DNA from: Labia minor
Lineage: Eukaryota; Arthropoda; Insecta; Dermaptera; Spongiphoridae
Assembly (NCBI GenBank): GCA_963082975.1
Contig: OY720350.1
Location: 52,096,734-52,160,733, forward strand
Reading direction: 5' to 3'
DNA: 64,000 nt
Below the pieces are notes generated by a model. It searched no databases. It saw nothing but the letters and a program-made list of their open reading frames with translations, and had not been told where the DNA came from. The position numbers and the translations under genes were made by a program. Of the stretch, positions 34,991 through 46,630 are shown piece after piece; within the stretch, counting starts at the first letter, position 1, and each line of letters opens with the position of its first letter.

Positions 34991-37984
34991 GTTTTATATA
35001 AAATGTGATTGAATGTAAATTGTCTTTTTTTTATTGGCTACACTCATTAAAATACCTTCCTTGTTTAATTGTTTAATTAAAATGTTAATGGCCTTTTAAT
35101 CCATCTGTTGATCATACATACATAAATATAGATGTATCTATAACGTATAGAAAAGATTAATTAAGTATAAACTTAACATACAATTCAAATGCATTGGTGA
35201 CCTATTAAACCAAACGTTATGGAGGGGGTGATGAAAGTGAATAGAGTGACAACATGCAAACTTATCACTTTTCTTCTCAACTAAAATAAATAAAAAAAAA
35301 TATATTTTATATAATTTAATAAAATAGAACAGAACAGACAATAGATTTAAAAAAAATGCATGAACTAATCAAAATTATTTTGTAATTGACATAAATAAAC
35401 GATTAATTTCATATTTAGAATAATACATTGTATTATTTTATTTTTATTTATTTATTTTTATATTTAATGCGTAATATTTTGGTGAAAGGTGGCCATGGGC
35501 TTTGAATAATATTGATGTAATAATTGAAATATCAATTTCATCCACATTATATTTTTTTACTTATATCTTATACTCTCATATTATAATTTTACTGAAATAT
35601 TAAAATTAAAATTAAATCGTTTAAATTAAATTAATTATTTATTATTAATAATACGTATTTAATAAGAAAAGATTAATAAATGATTTTATATAAAATTCTC
35701 ATTCAAAAAGTAATTTTAAAAAATTTTTTTATCCAATTGATTAAAAAATAACTTAACTTTTAACAAATATTCACCGAACTGATCAATAATATTAAATAAT
35801 ATTTTTAAAATATTTTACTAATAACAAATTGTTATCATATAACACATTTCATATATAATGAAAATATCTAGATAAAATTATATGTAAATATTAATATATA
35901 TATTATATAAATATTAAATCATATTTAACTTATTAAATCAATTATTTAGCTAAGCCATAACAGCTCTAAAGAGGGGGATCAGCATTTTAAATAACAAATA
36001 ACAATAATAAAGAAGAAACAAAAATTTAAGCGACAAAGCAATAATAACTGTAAAAAGACTATCAGCATTATATGAATAAATAAATAATCAGGTTTTAAAT
36101 ATATATACAACTTTTTTTATTTAATATTACATTTTGTCAATGAATGGGTCACGAAAACATTGCTCGGGATTATAAGGGATAAAAGTACATATATACATAT
36201 TTAAATATTTCATTTTCAATCATTAAATCGACCAATATACTTATTTTAAATTTTTTTTTTTTTTTATTCAAAAAAATGAAAATATTTTAAATTTTTAATA
36301 AAACAGATGAAATTCAAATATAACTTAATTTAGACTTTACTAAACTATATAATGAGTATAACAAATAAATATTTTTCTTATTAAATTCAAATTTATTTTT
36401 AATAATTTCTAATAGAATATAACTTAATATTTATAATTCTTCAAATTTATTTTAACTTCTATTTTAATAATAAGTAGAACGCAAAGTACTGTTTATTGTG
36501 GCTGGCTATAGAATGGATCAATTTATTTTATGATTTTTCCGTATATAGATTTAATTCTTTTATTGGTCTTATTATAAAATACTAAGCATACAATGGTGTG
36601 ATGTGAATATTTGTTCTCGTTTATCGCTTATTGCTTGCTTATTTTATAAAATTATTTATTTATGATAAATCTTTGAATGGACAATGGAACATTTTAAGTT
36701 CGAAGTTGATATATTTGTATATATAGAAAAAAAACAGATAAAATCAAATGATAACGATGTACGAGAAAAATAATATATTATTTAGAAAAAAAAAGTATTA
36801 GTAATATTATCAATAATTAATAATTATTATTAGATAGCAATTGGAATTTATTTTTAGAGATTGTATTAAAAATAAGTGTAGGATTTATTTAAAGTAATCA
36901 ATAATTCAAACTATAATTTAATAAATTAATTAAATTAATTTTTTCAATATATAATAGACTGAATAATATTAAAACGATTGAAATGGAATGGTCTTGTCTT
37001 TTGATCCCTGGATTGCCGCAACCCTCTTTCCTTCTTCAAAGTCAACGTTCAAAATATATAACCTTAAACTTTAAATTAAAATTAATTATATTTTCTTAAT
37101 GATATTTGAATTATTTTTCTATAATCAGTTATAATATTTTTTTATATATTTATTAATTTTGATTCTTCCCTTCTTCTAACTTGGGGTAATAATTGCCTAA
37201 TAAATATCTATTTTGCTAATAAATATTAAGTAATCAATTTATAAAATAAAGTTAGTTCTTTCAAGAATAAAGTTTTATATATTTCAAACTTCAAAGTTAT
37301 TATTGCCACCTCCTTTCGAATTATTTATAATGAATATTATAAGACTATAATGATACCTATATACCAATCAATTGACAAGTTCGATTATTTGTCTTAAAAA
37401 GATTTTAAGATGTTTAAATTGAAAATTATTATTAAAAGTATAAAAATTAAATTTATATTATATTGTAGAAACTAACAACTAAAAATATCCTCTAAAATGA
37501 GACTCTCTTAATTTTATTATTTTATTTTTATTTTTCAATTTATTTTTAAATGATTCATTGTCTAAATGATGATATTTAAAGGTTCAGGGATTCATTAAAG
37601 GTTTAATCTGAACAGAATGAATAAAACCCATTTTTGCATAGATACAATTATTATAATTTATTTTATAGAATTTATATAAATATAGTATATATAAAAATAT
37701 TATTAATTAATTATTATTTTTATTATAATATTTTTTTTATCCAATTTCTACTATTTTTGGGTTGTACTCAACAGGTGAAAAATATTTGTTTACCCATTTA
37801 GCGTTCGATTTACTAAATAAAAATTGACTTATATTTCTTCTCTTTTTCCCATTTTATTATTTAATTCTCACTAATTATTCCTATTTAATAATTTCTTTAA
37901 ATGTCAATTCACATAGATTTGTTAATTATGAGATAAGGGAAAAACATACAAATCTAATGAATATTGCGCTAATAAAATAGTAGT
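34991..37984. other. AT-rich non-coding stretch
   Basis: Three kilobases of low-complexity A/T sequence without GC islands, repeat matches or convincing splice pairs. A 67-codon minus frame (35138-35341) is A/T-driven. Confidence 0.55.
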
Positions 37985-38115
37985 TGGATGGGTGTAGCTC
38001 ATTATAGGGATACTTGGAGGAATGTGGTTGCTGCTGCCAAAAATTTTCGAGTTCCGTAGAGCCACAGAGAAAGAGATAGATATTGCTCTCATCCCCTTCA
38101 CTCGAACAGCTCTCA
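37985..38115 (+). repeat. Repeat E, copy 2
   Basis: TTGCTGCTGCCAAAAATTTT and CGAGTTCCGTAGAGCCACAG match repeat E at 26715. It extends into GATAGATATTGCTCTCATC. A 64-codon minus frame across it is not conserved in the other copy, so the repeat is probably non-coding. Confidence 0.5.
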
Positions 38116-38716
38116 TAAACCTTTTTTCTCCAATTTAAGTCGACTGTCTCACATATTTGGATTAAGTTGGTAATATTTTATTTGAAATTTTAAACTTTTA
38201 ACAAATGAAATACCAAATCTAATCCATTCTCAATTGTTTATGTATTATATAATTGTTTTATTTATAATTATTTTTTATAAGGGAATATATAACATGAAAT
38301 TCTTTCTTGTTCACATATAAAAAATTATGTTTCAATTAATATACATTTTATTTAATAATAAAATTGATATAAATAGAATTAATGATAAATATAAATAAAA
38401 AATTTTTTTTTTGTTATTTAATTTAATTATTTTATAATAAACATAATTATAAAAAGAAAGGTATGCATTTGTGCAAATATTTTTTTCTCTATTAAATATA
38501 ATTGAAAGTTAATTTATGAAAATATTGATTTCATTTATTTTGTTTAGAATTATATTATATTTAAATATATATATAAATATATAATATTATATATGTACAT
38601 GTATAAATACTTATAATAGAGAATAATGATTTTTTTTTAGAAATTCCGAAGTTATATTATGACAATTCTCTATATTTTTCCTAATATTTACATTTTTCAT
38701 ATTTTATTATTTAAAC

Positions 38717-38947
38717 CAGCGGTTCTCAACCTTTTAGTATTCACGGCCCAATTTTCAATCATAATTTTCATCGCGCCCCCCCCCCCCCCCCAATAACATG
38801 AAAAAAGTTTTCCTTTTTTTAGAACCATATAAAAAAAAAATCGAAAATTTTCAAAAGTTTCCGAGCACTTGAAATGCCTTCGCGGTCATTTTATATGTTC
38901 AACCCCCCCCCCCCCCAGGGGGGCGCCTCACAGGTTGATAACCGCTG
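38717..38947. mobile_element. hAT-type MITE with 8-bp target duplication
   Basis: Terminal inverted repeats CAGCGGTTCTCAACC and GGTTGATAACCGCTG differ at one base. They are flanked by ATTTAAAC (38709-38716) and ATTTAAGC (38948-38955), an 8-bp target duplication as hAT transposases make. The 231-bp element is non-coding and includes C runs at 38776-38791 and 38903-38916. CAGNGGTTCTCAACC ends are classic for hAT MITEs across animals. Confidence 0.9.
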
Positions 38948-38955
38948 ATTTAAGC

Positions 38956-39852
38956 AATTCATTGACATAAAGAGGTTTGGATTTCAGAAGTATTTATAAA
39001 AATATGGTTGTTTTTAATTTACTTTTAATATTTTTCAACCAATTATGTTCGTTGGAAATATTTTTATACATATGTAAATAAATTGGTAGATGGTGAAAAA
39101 AAGATTTTTTAAAGAAAAGGACGTAATTTTAATTCTACAAGAAAAAAAAAAATTTTTTTTTAATTTGAATCGAGTTGAAAGCTTTCGTTTGGATGTGAAA
39201 GGGCAATACAAATGCAGTAGAAATGTCACTAAATAATTTTGTTAGAAAATCGTTTAGAAATGTTATTTTGGCTTGCGGCCACAAGGACAGCTGCCCGAAG
39301 ATCCCATTGAAATGAAATAAAATGCCCACCGCCACCTCCTCCTCCTCCCTCATTAGGAAAATTTATCACTTGACGAACAAAACATCCATATTCTTGAGAT
39401 ATTTTCCACAATGGAAACCTTGAATCAAGAGGAGAGAGAAGTGTGCTAGAGACACATCTTATCCAATCTTTTGATAGAAACTGATTAGATTTTTCTATAA
39501 ATGATGAGTCTGTCCTTCATTCTATTAAGTTTAAGCCTTGCAATAACTAAAAGTGCAATTCCTAATAAAAATAAATTTTATTTAATCACATCTCAACTGA
39601 ATCTGATTACTATATATATATATATATATATAATGTAATCTATAAGTTTAGAGTTATTTATACAATTCGAGGCAGTTATTTGGCAAATATTCTTTTTTAA
39701 AAAAAAGAAGAAAAAGCTTTATTTAAAGATTAAAGAGTTGTAATAATTGATTATTTATTGTTTATTCGATTTAATTTTGAACTCTTCATTTTTTGATAGT
39801 TTTTTTATGTACTGATGGAATGAGGAAGTGCTTAAAGAATAGAGATGATATA
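38956..39852. other. Mixed non-coding stretch
   Basis: 39275-39470 is less AT-rich (CAAGGACAGCTGCCCGAAG, GCCACCTCCTCCTCCTCCC) and has three overlapping minus frames of 60-72 codons that disagree with each other. I see no family. (AT)n at 39610-39632. The rest is AT-rich. Confidence 0.4.
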
Positions 39853-40350
39853 TGAAGGCTGTCAATAAGTCTGTGTCTTTTTGAATGAATCATCTATTAT
39901 TGGATAAAAATTATTATATTTTCCAACGCTGTCTTCGTTTGCTCTATACACTTCGTTCAACGTTTCTCCAAATTTTTTTATCCCTTCCAAAAAATAAGAT
40001 TTGTTGAAGACATCAAATAGATTTGTTTGTAAGATGATTTCATCGTTGAAGTCAAATCTCTTTCCGTCGAACCATTTATTCAGGTTGGAAACAAGAAAAA
40101 GTCACCCGAGGCTAATCCGGAGAATAGGGCGGATGAGGGAGCAATTTATGGATTTTCATGGAAATTCACTCTTTTCCATTTTCTTCTCAAATCATGAGTA
40201 TTAATGAATGCCAAACAAAAACTAAAAGACCCAGCTGGTTTAAATTTCGACAGGAGTCAGTTGATAGTTGCCTGCTGACATCAGCAGTGTCACCATTTCA
40301 TTTAAGAGACGGGAAATTCAAAAAGTCATGGACTTATTGACTTGCTTTCG
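39853..40350 (-). mobile_element. Mariner-like element, family M, copy 2 (inverted, deleted)
   Basis: Flanked by TA on both sides (39851-39852 and 40351-40352). Ends GTCAATAAGTCTGTGTCTTT and AAAAGTCATGGACTTATTGA are inverted. The minus strand keeps the C-terminal transposase words GKRFDFNDEII, NKSYFLEGIKKFGETLNEVY and the N-terminal start lies next to a deletion. At 498 bp it is a deletion derivative like its siblings. Confidence 0.85.
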
Positions 40351-41380
40351 TATTCAGTCTTGACGTAATTAATAAATTATTAATCAAAATTAGAAATTAT
40401 AATAATTTTCATTTAAAATATCTCAGATTAATCAACTTCACATGTAAAATTTTAATTAATATTAACAATATAAAGTGGTTAATAAGCTGACTGAATTTTA
40501 TAAAAGCAAAAAAAACAAAAACCAAAAATAAATTAGTTCTCAAAATTTTATAAGTATGAAATTAGAGATGGACAAAAAGGATTTATTTGAGGTACCCTGG
40601 CTTCTTTAACATGTTTTTTTGAAAATAAAGTTAAATGCTGATAATGTAATGAAAAAAAGTATATAAAAGGATCCAATTCCAATTTAGAACAGCATTAAAC
40701 TTACAAATCTTAAAATATTTATAAATGGGAAAAGTTCTGATATGTTCACGAGCTCATACTTTTTAGGAGTAGAATAGGAGAATTAACTGGATGCGCTTGA
40801 AATCGATTTCTGGAAAGGAGCCGTTTTGCTTTTCTCAAATTGGAATTTTTTAAACATTTTATTTTCTTCTTTTCATTTTATTAAATATAAACATTTATTA
40901 TTATTTATAAATTGATTTGTTTTAATTCTTTAATTATTTTTGTAATTCAATTTAAAATAAACGGCTGAGAAAGTGAACTTCACCATTAAATTATATAATA
41001 AAAAAAAATAAATGTATTATAGACATGTGTTTCGATTTATATCAACACAAGAAAGAAATACAGAAAGTTTATTTTTTCTTATAAGTATACGAATCTTTTA
41101 TTCACATTTGATGTAAGTTTTTAAGAATTCTTTCCATTCCATTTGATGAAATTGATCCAACATCCGAGAGGGGTAACTTTTTTTTCTTTTTTAATAAAAA
41201 TTGGTTCTATTTACACAAAACTAAAAAGTATATGATATTCGTATGCCTAAAATATTATCTTGCTCTTTTTCCGCCAAGAAAGATAAATAAAACTCTTCTT
41301 TATATATATATATCTCTATATATATATTATATACAGTTTTCTTTTTATTGTCTTTCTATCTCTTTCTTTGTCTTTCTGGT
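40351..41380. other. AT-rich stretch with one less AT-rich piece
   Basis: 40735-40850 (CTGGATGCGCTTGAAATCG, GAAAGGAGCCGTTTTGC) stands out from its surroundings but gives no credible frame or splice pair. Otherwise low-complexity A/T sequence. Confidence 0.4.
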
Positions 41381-41610
41381 TTGGTTTTGTTGTTGTCCAA
41401 CATTCCCTGATGGTGGTTGGATGTTAATCAAATTAACAGCACAGGCAGCCTCTCTAATCGGGCAGATAGAGATATTTACGCTATAGACATGTAGCGCAAT
41501 TTATAACACAATTCGAGTTCAACGAACGGATTATGACTAAATGACAGTGAAGTGATTGGGAAAAGAAATGCTGATAAGAAAGAGAAAGAGAGAGGGAGGG
41601 GGGGGGGAGA
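41381..41610. promoter_or_regulatory. Candidate conserved non-coding or enhancer-like block
   Basis: A 200-bp block of normal complexity in an A/T desert. It has several words that resemble insect transcription-factor sites: GTTAATCAAATTAAC (imperfect palindrome), CTAATCGGG, GGATTA, TTTATAAC and CTGATAAGA. It ends in a purine run and a 10-base G run (41598-41607). The 84-codon frame over it has no domain. Enhancer function is inference from composition only. Confidence 0.25.
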
Positions 41611-41685
41611 ATGACCAATGATCATGATTTCATAGCTTACACTTGATTCTTTTTGAAATCCTTGTAATTTGTCATTATAAAAATT

Positions 41686-41890
41686 AGCTGGAGTGTCTTC
41701 ACTCGACTATCTCGCAAATTTGAATTGGATTAAATAACATAATATATTTTATTTAAATTAAATTTAATTAATTATAAATTATAAATTAAAATTAATAAAT
41801 AATATTTATTAAACCAGCGTGTGTTTGGCTCTTTGTTGATGGAACCACGTCACGTGCTGGCGCGTGATTGCCAGTCAACGTGTTAAAAAG
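41686..41890 (+). mobile_element. Family A Helentron-like element, copy 8 (5' part only)
   Basis: Begins AGCTGGAGTGTCTTCACTC and runs through the spacer, CCAGCGTGTGTTTGG and CACGTCACGTGCTGGCGCG. It then stops at GTTAAAAAG, before the TATA-like block. Copy 9 starts 37 bp later in the same orientation. Confidence 0.85.
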
Positions 41891-41926
41891 TTGATATTAC
41901 CCCATGATGAAGAACAAAAAAAAATT

Positions 41927-42537
41927 AGCTGGAGTGTCTCCACTCGACTATCTCGCAAATTTGAATTGAATTAAATATCATATATTAATTTAAATTAAAT
42001 TAAATTAATTAAATTATAAATTAAAATTAATAAATAATATTTATTAAACCAGTGCATGTTTGGCTCTTTGTTGATGGCACCACGTGTTGGCACGTGAGAT
42101 TTGCAGTGTTAAAAAATTAATTCTGGTACTTTCAGCGATTCAATCAAGTTGAAATTCTATATATAGCAGTTTTATTGAATTTTTAATCATGTGAAAAATT
42201 ATCAAACATATATCTTTATTTTTATGGTCAGTTTAAAGGAAAAAAAATCAAAACGTGGTAGGTAATGACCCTCTTCCGGATGAGCTACATTTCTACAAAG
42301 TTGATAGAAAACTACAAATTTTGAATAATTCCCATATACCAAATTTCATCATTCTAGCTCAAACCGTTTTTTCGTAATCTTGGTTACATACATACTGACA
42401 TACACACACACACACACAGAGAGAAATTTTCCTCAACCTTAGTGAAAATGATTCAGGAACCTTTAAAACGTATAAAAAGATCAAAATCTCAACATCGAAA
42501 ATTTTTGTGATCGCAATATACATCTGGCGAGATAGTA
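41927..42537 (+). mobile_element. Family A Helentron-like element, copy 9
   Basis: Full length. The CGTCA half of the CACGTCACGTG block is deleted (CACCACGTGTTGGCACGTG) and the tail reads CTGGCGAGATAGTA. It forms a head-to-tail pair with copy 8. Confidence 0.85.
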
Positions 42538-44397
42538 AAAATTGCAAATTTGTAATATATAAATAAATACATATTAGCAATTAAATCAATATAATATTAT
42601 CAATAACAAATTCTATTTTTATACTTTATATGTATTATTGTATGTATTATACATATTTATATAAATTAATCTATAATTAAAGATTAAATATTTTCAATCA
42701 TTGGAATGATTCTCTAAAAAAGATTATCTCTTGTTTTTGTTTCTTTATTCAAAATATTATATATTTATACGTTCTTAAAAATAGATAATATAAAATAATA
42801 GATTTTTTTATTTGATGAACAGTTAAAATATAAAAATAAATCACACAACAGCCAATTAAAATTAATTATCAGACTCTTCATTTTTTTCATATTCTCATCA
42901 TATTAGAAATTATGTAGTATAATAAAATTGGACAATTTTATTCCCGAAAGAGGTATAAATTATTCTTAAACTATGTAAAAAGACACAAAATATTGAAATT
43001 TATACTTTACTAAATGAATATATAAGTTAAAAAATATTTTTATAAATGTAAAATAATATTAATTTCAATAATCATCTAAAATCACACAAAGGAGGAAAAA
43101 AATTAATTCAAAAATTTTATTTTAATTAAATCCAAAAATTTGAAATAATTTTAATTTAATTTAAGTATCTATTAATTTCAAAATAATATAAAGATAACAC
43201 AATATTATAATATTGCCATATATTATTAGCTCAATAACTTTCAACTATGCTATAATTTTATTATTTTTAAAATTATCAATAATATTGTGCAATTTATGTA
43301 CTGCTGTTGATGATATTTTTTGGAAATAAAAATAATTAAAATTTAAAAAAAATAGCTTAGTTTAAAAAAAAAAAATTAAATTAAATAAACTTAATACATT
43401 TTAGAAAACTTATTTCTTCAGAAATAAATGAATAAATATTCTTCTAAGGGATCGATTAATCAAGTTGAAACTCATCCTTTACCTTTGGAAAGGATAAGAT
43501 ATATATATATATATATATTTATTGTTTTTTTAATAAAGAATTTCAAGGTTAATTTGTGGTGTGTTTCTCGTTGAATTTCATTCTATCAATTCATGGCCAA
43601 AATATAAAATAAAATAACTTGACAGATTGATTTCATATACTTTATTGAAAAGGAAAGTTATTTGAAAAAAAAAATCCAGAAAGACCTTGGTACTATTATC
43701 TCAAAATGATTTTATATGAAATAATAATAATAATAATAAAACTTTCCAAATTCCTGTGATATTTTCGATATTTATTTATTTTATTTATTTTATTTGTAGA
43801 GGTCATTGAACAATTTCTATACACTTCCACTTGTACTAGTCTCAAAAGTTGATTTTAGAATCTTGGCGATTTGAGGGATTCAGTTGCACCAAAAAGATAA
43901 ATTTTAATTCAATAGCAAAAAATTAATAAATTGGCCTTTTTTTCGTATTATCCACAAAACAAGCGAACGAATTCAGATATAATTCCTGTATTAATTTTAC
44001 TATCCTTTATTGAATATTAAAGAATAATAAATTTTAAATAATTCATTTATTCTAACATAGTTGAATAATTTAGGTATGTCATCCAATTGCCCTCTTAGAA
44101 ACGAGAGTATTAAAAATTTTACCTCAATATAAATGAGATGCTAATACTTTATACTATTAAACGATAGAAATAGACTATGTATAAATTTATATCTATATTA
44201 TTATACTAGAAATAATTATATATATTGAGAACGACTGGGGGAGGGGAGGGGAGGATATGAGTTAAATTTACAAAAAAGGGAAAATCATTTAAATTTCTTT
44301 TTAATTAAATTTAATATAATTTATCATCAAGTGTTAACAAATATCATAGAAATAACATTGCAATAATTCAAGTGGTTTATTAAACTAAACTTAAAAA
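42538..44397. other. AT-rich non-coding stretch
   Basis: Low-complexity A/T sequence. (AT)n at 43498-43519. G-rich tract GGGGGAGGGGAGGGGAGG at 44237-44254 could form a quadruplex. No exon-like block. Confidence 0.5.
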
Positions 44398-44862
44398 AGC
44401 TGGAGTGTCTCCACTCGACTATCTCGCAAATTTGAATTGGATTAAATAACATATATTAATTTAAATTAAATTAAATTAATTAAATTATAAATTAAAATTA
44501 ATAAATAATATTTATTAAACCAGCGCATGTTTGGCTCTTTGTTGAAGGCACCACGTCACGCGTTGGCGCGTGAGAGTTGCAGTGTTAAAAATTTAATTCT
44601 GGTACTTTCAGCAAATAAATCAAGCTGAAATTCTAGACATAGCAGTTGATAGAAAACTATGAATTTTGAATAATGCCCATGTACCTAATTTCATTATTCT
44701 AGCTCAAACCGTTTTTGCGTAATCTTGGTTACATACATACACACACACACACAGACAGACATTTTTCTCAACCTTAGTGAAAATGATTCAGGAACCTTCA
44801 AAACGTATAAAAACATCAAAATCTCAACATCGAAAATTTTCGTGATCGCTATCGAGATAGTA
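44398..44862 (+). mobile_element. Family A Helentron-like element, copy 10 (internal deletion)
   Basis: Head, E-box block and tail are present. The region from the TATA-like block to GTTGATAGAAAAC is deleted: CATAGCAGTTGATAGAAAAC joins what is normally about 140 bp apart, at a shared AGTT. The terminal hairpin is also shortened (GATCGCTATCGAGATAGTA). Confidence 0.85.
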
Positions 44863-45669
44863 AAAATTATAACATAAATTGGTTATAAATTAAATATTCA
44901 TTAATTTAAAACTGTTATTTAATATAAGAAATAATTTCTTTAGGTTCGTTTTATCTTACAATTTCTCATTCAATAATTATCATATTTAATGAGTATTTAT
45001 TTAAATATACGCTATATATAAATACATATTAAAGGATATCGATATAAATTGTATAATTTTTTAATAAATAACAATAATGTTTTTTTTTTTAATGAGATTA
45101 AAGTTTAATGAGGAAATAGAATAATGGTTTTGTTTAACTGATTGATGATGAAGACTATGCCCCCGAAACTTATTATTCTACACACAATTCTATTATACAT
45201 ATATATGAAATACTTTTATTACTTTAAAATAAAATATTATTTGGAAACCGTTTTTTCTATACTTTACAAAGTACTTACTTTACTTTGTAAAATTTTTATT
45301 TGAAAGATATACTATATATTAAATTTATTCAATTATTATTGTTAAAAATTTTATAATTATATTTGTTTCATATAAAAACAAATATAATTACTATAATTTT
45401 TTTTTTTTTATGTAAAATTTCAATGTTTTTGCATCATTTAAGGAATGTATGCATAAGTTGATTAATACATGTTTTTTATTAATATTATTTCACGCCATTT
45501 ACGGAATACAAATTTTACAAGTCAAAAAAAAAAAAAAAAAAATACTGGAATAATTACAATGAAAATATAAATCACATTTTATATATTTAGATAATTACCT
45601 ATTAATAGAAAAAAATTAAATTTTTATTTATCTACCGAATACCTGATAGTAATATTAATGATTAAGCAG
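44863..45669. other. AT-rich non-coding stretch
   Basis: Nothing supported. An 18-base A run ends near 45541. Confidence 0.5.
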
Positions 45670-45925
45670 TCTACACATCTCATTCAGTCGCGGTTTGAGA
45701 CGCCGAACATCCGGAAGCATCGAGATGCCGGGTGGTGTGGTGTAATGCGTGGCAGTCGCCATTTGGTTTGCATTGAGCTTCAAGGCTGCTGCAAGGCGAA
45801 CCTGTGCCTCGTGGGCTTTGTCTGCTTTCTAGCCTAGAAGGCCTCTCCCTCCATCGGCTAGGACGCCTATTTTATAGCCTAGGCCAACATCCAAGCTCCA
45901 TTTGGCCTTTGGATTGTCACTTTTT
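45670..45925. other. GC-rich island: candidate exon (minus) or promoter (plus)
   Basis: A 230-bp block of nearly balanced composition. On the minus strand a protein-like frame follows a possible acceptor (CTAGAAAG, near 45826). It contains AHEAQVRLAAALKLNANQMA and GISMLPDVRRLKPRLNEM, ending CRLLNH-stop at about 45661. On the plus strand TCAGTC (about 45686-45691) matches the arthropod initiator. A plus frame of about 56 codons is also open and ends at TAG near 45835. I do not recognise the protein. I favour the minus exon on residue composition but cannot exclude a promoter. Confidence 0.35.
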
Positions 45926-46562
45926 TTCTAAATTAAATGTAATTCAATCCTAATAAACAAAATATTTAATCCTTTTTTCTAAAAAAATTTTATTTTATTT
46001 ATGCATACATTAAATCGTCGAAATATGGTAGCAAGTTTTTAAAAAAAGTGAGTTAAGTTTAGAAATGTTGAAAAAATGAACAAATATATGAATGAATGCA
46101 TGTTATTTTGAATGTACATATATATATTTGATATTCAATACTATAAGAAGGAATAGATTCCAATTAAATCTAACATAAATATAGTTATTCATCAAAAAAG
46201 TATATTTTTATTTCAAAATACAAAGAAATTGGGATGAAAAACCCAATATAATATTTTTAAACGTTAAATCACAATTTTTTTTATTTTTTTTTGAATTTTT
46301 TTGTAATATAATTTTATACATACATATATATATATATATGTGATGAACTACGAAACTTGAAGACAACCATTCATATCTCCTTATTTTGCAAAATTTAAAT
46401 TAATTTTAAAAATTAATCTATAATACAATTACTTCTATATTTTTTTTTAAAATAAACTATTTCACAAATAAATTGAAGACTTTTATTATGATTGAGGAAA
46501 AAATTTGAAGAGTGGATGAAAATAATTACGATAAAATATTCACTGAGTGGTTCGATTGATAG
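45926..46562. other. AT-rich non-coding stretch
   Basis: Low-complexity A/T sequence between two candidate exonic islands. Confidence 0.5.
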
Positions 46563-46630
46563 AAAAACGAACGTCATTGCTGCCGGTGGTGCTCTTTGCT
46601 ATGTGCGCACTCGCTGACAACCCTCACAAC
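46563..46630 (+). CDS. Candidate exon with signal-peptide-like sequence
   Basis: A GC-rich 68-nt block bounded by GATAG (acceptor AG, weak pyrimidine tract) and a strong donor AAC-GTAAGA (46631). One frame reads KRTSLLPVVLFAMCALADNP: a basic residue pair, a hydrophobic core and a small-residue A-L-A end, as in a secretory signal peptide. In insect cuticle and secreted-protein genes the initiator Met often lies on a tiny upstream exon, which would fit. No upstream exon was found and an in-frame ATG inside (codon for M in FAMCA) is an alternative start. The family is unknown. Confidence 0.3.

Noticed and set aside
39135-39411. Overlapping minus frames with poly-Gly
   Set aside because: They conflict with one another and the Gly run derives from a CCT/CCTCC repeat.
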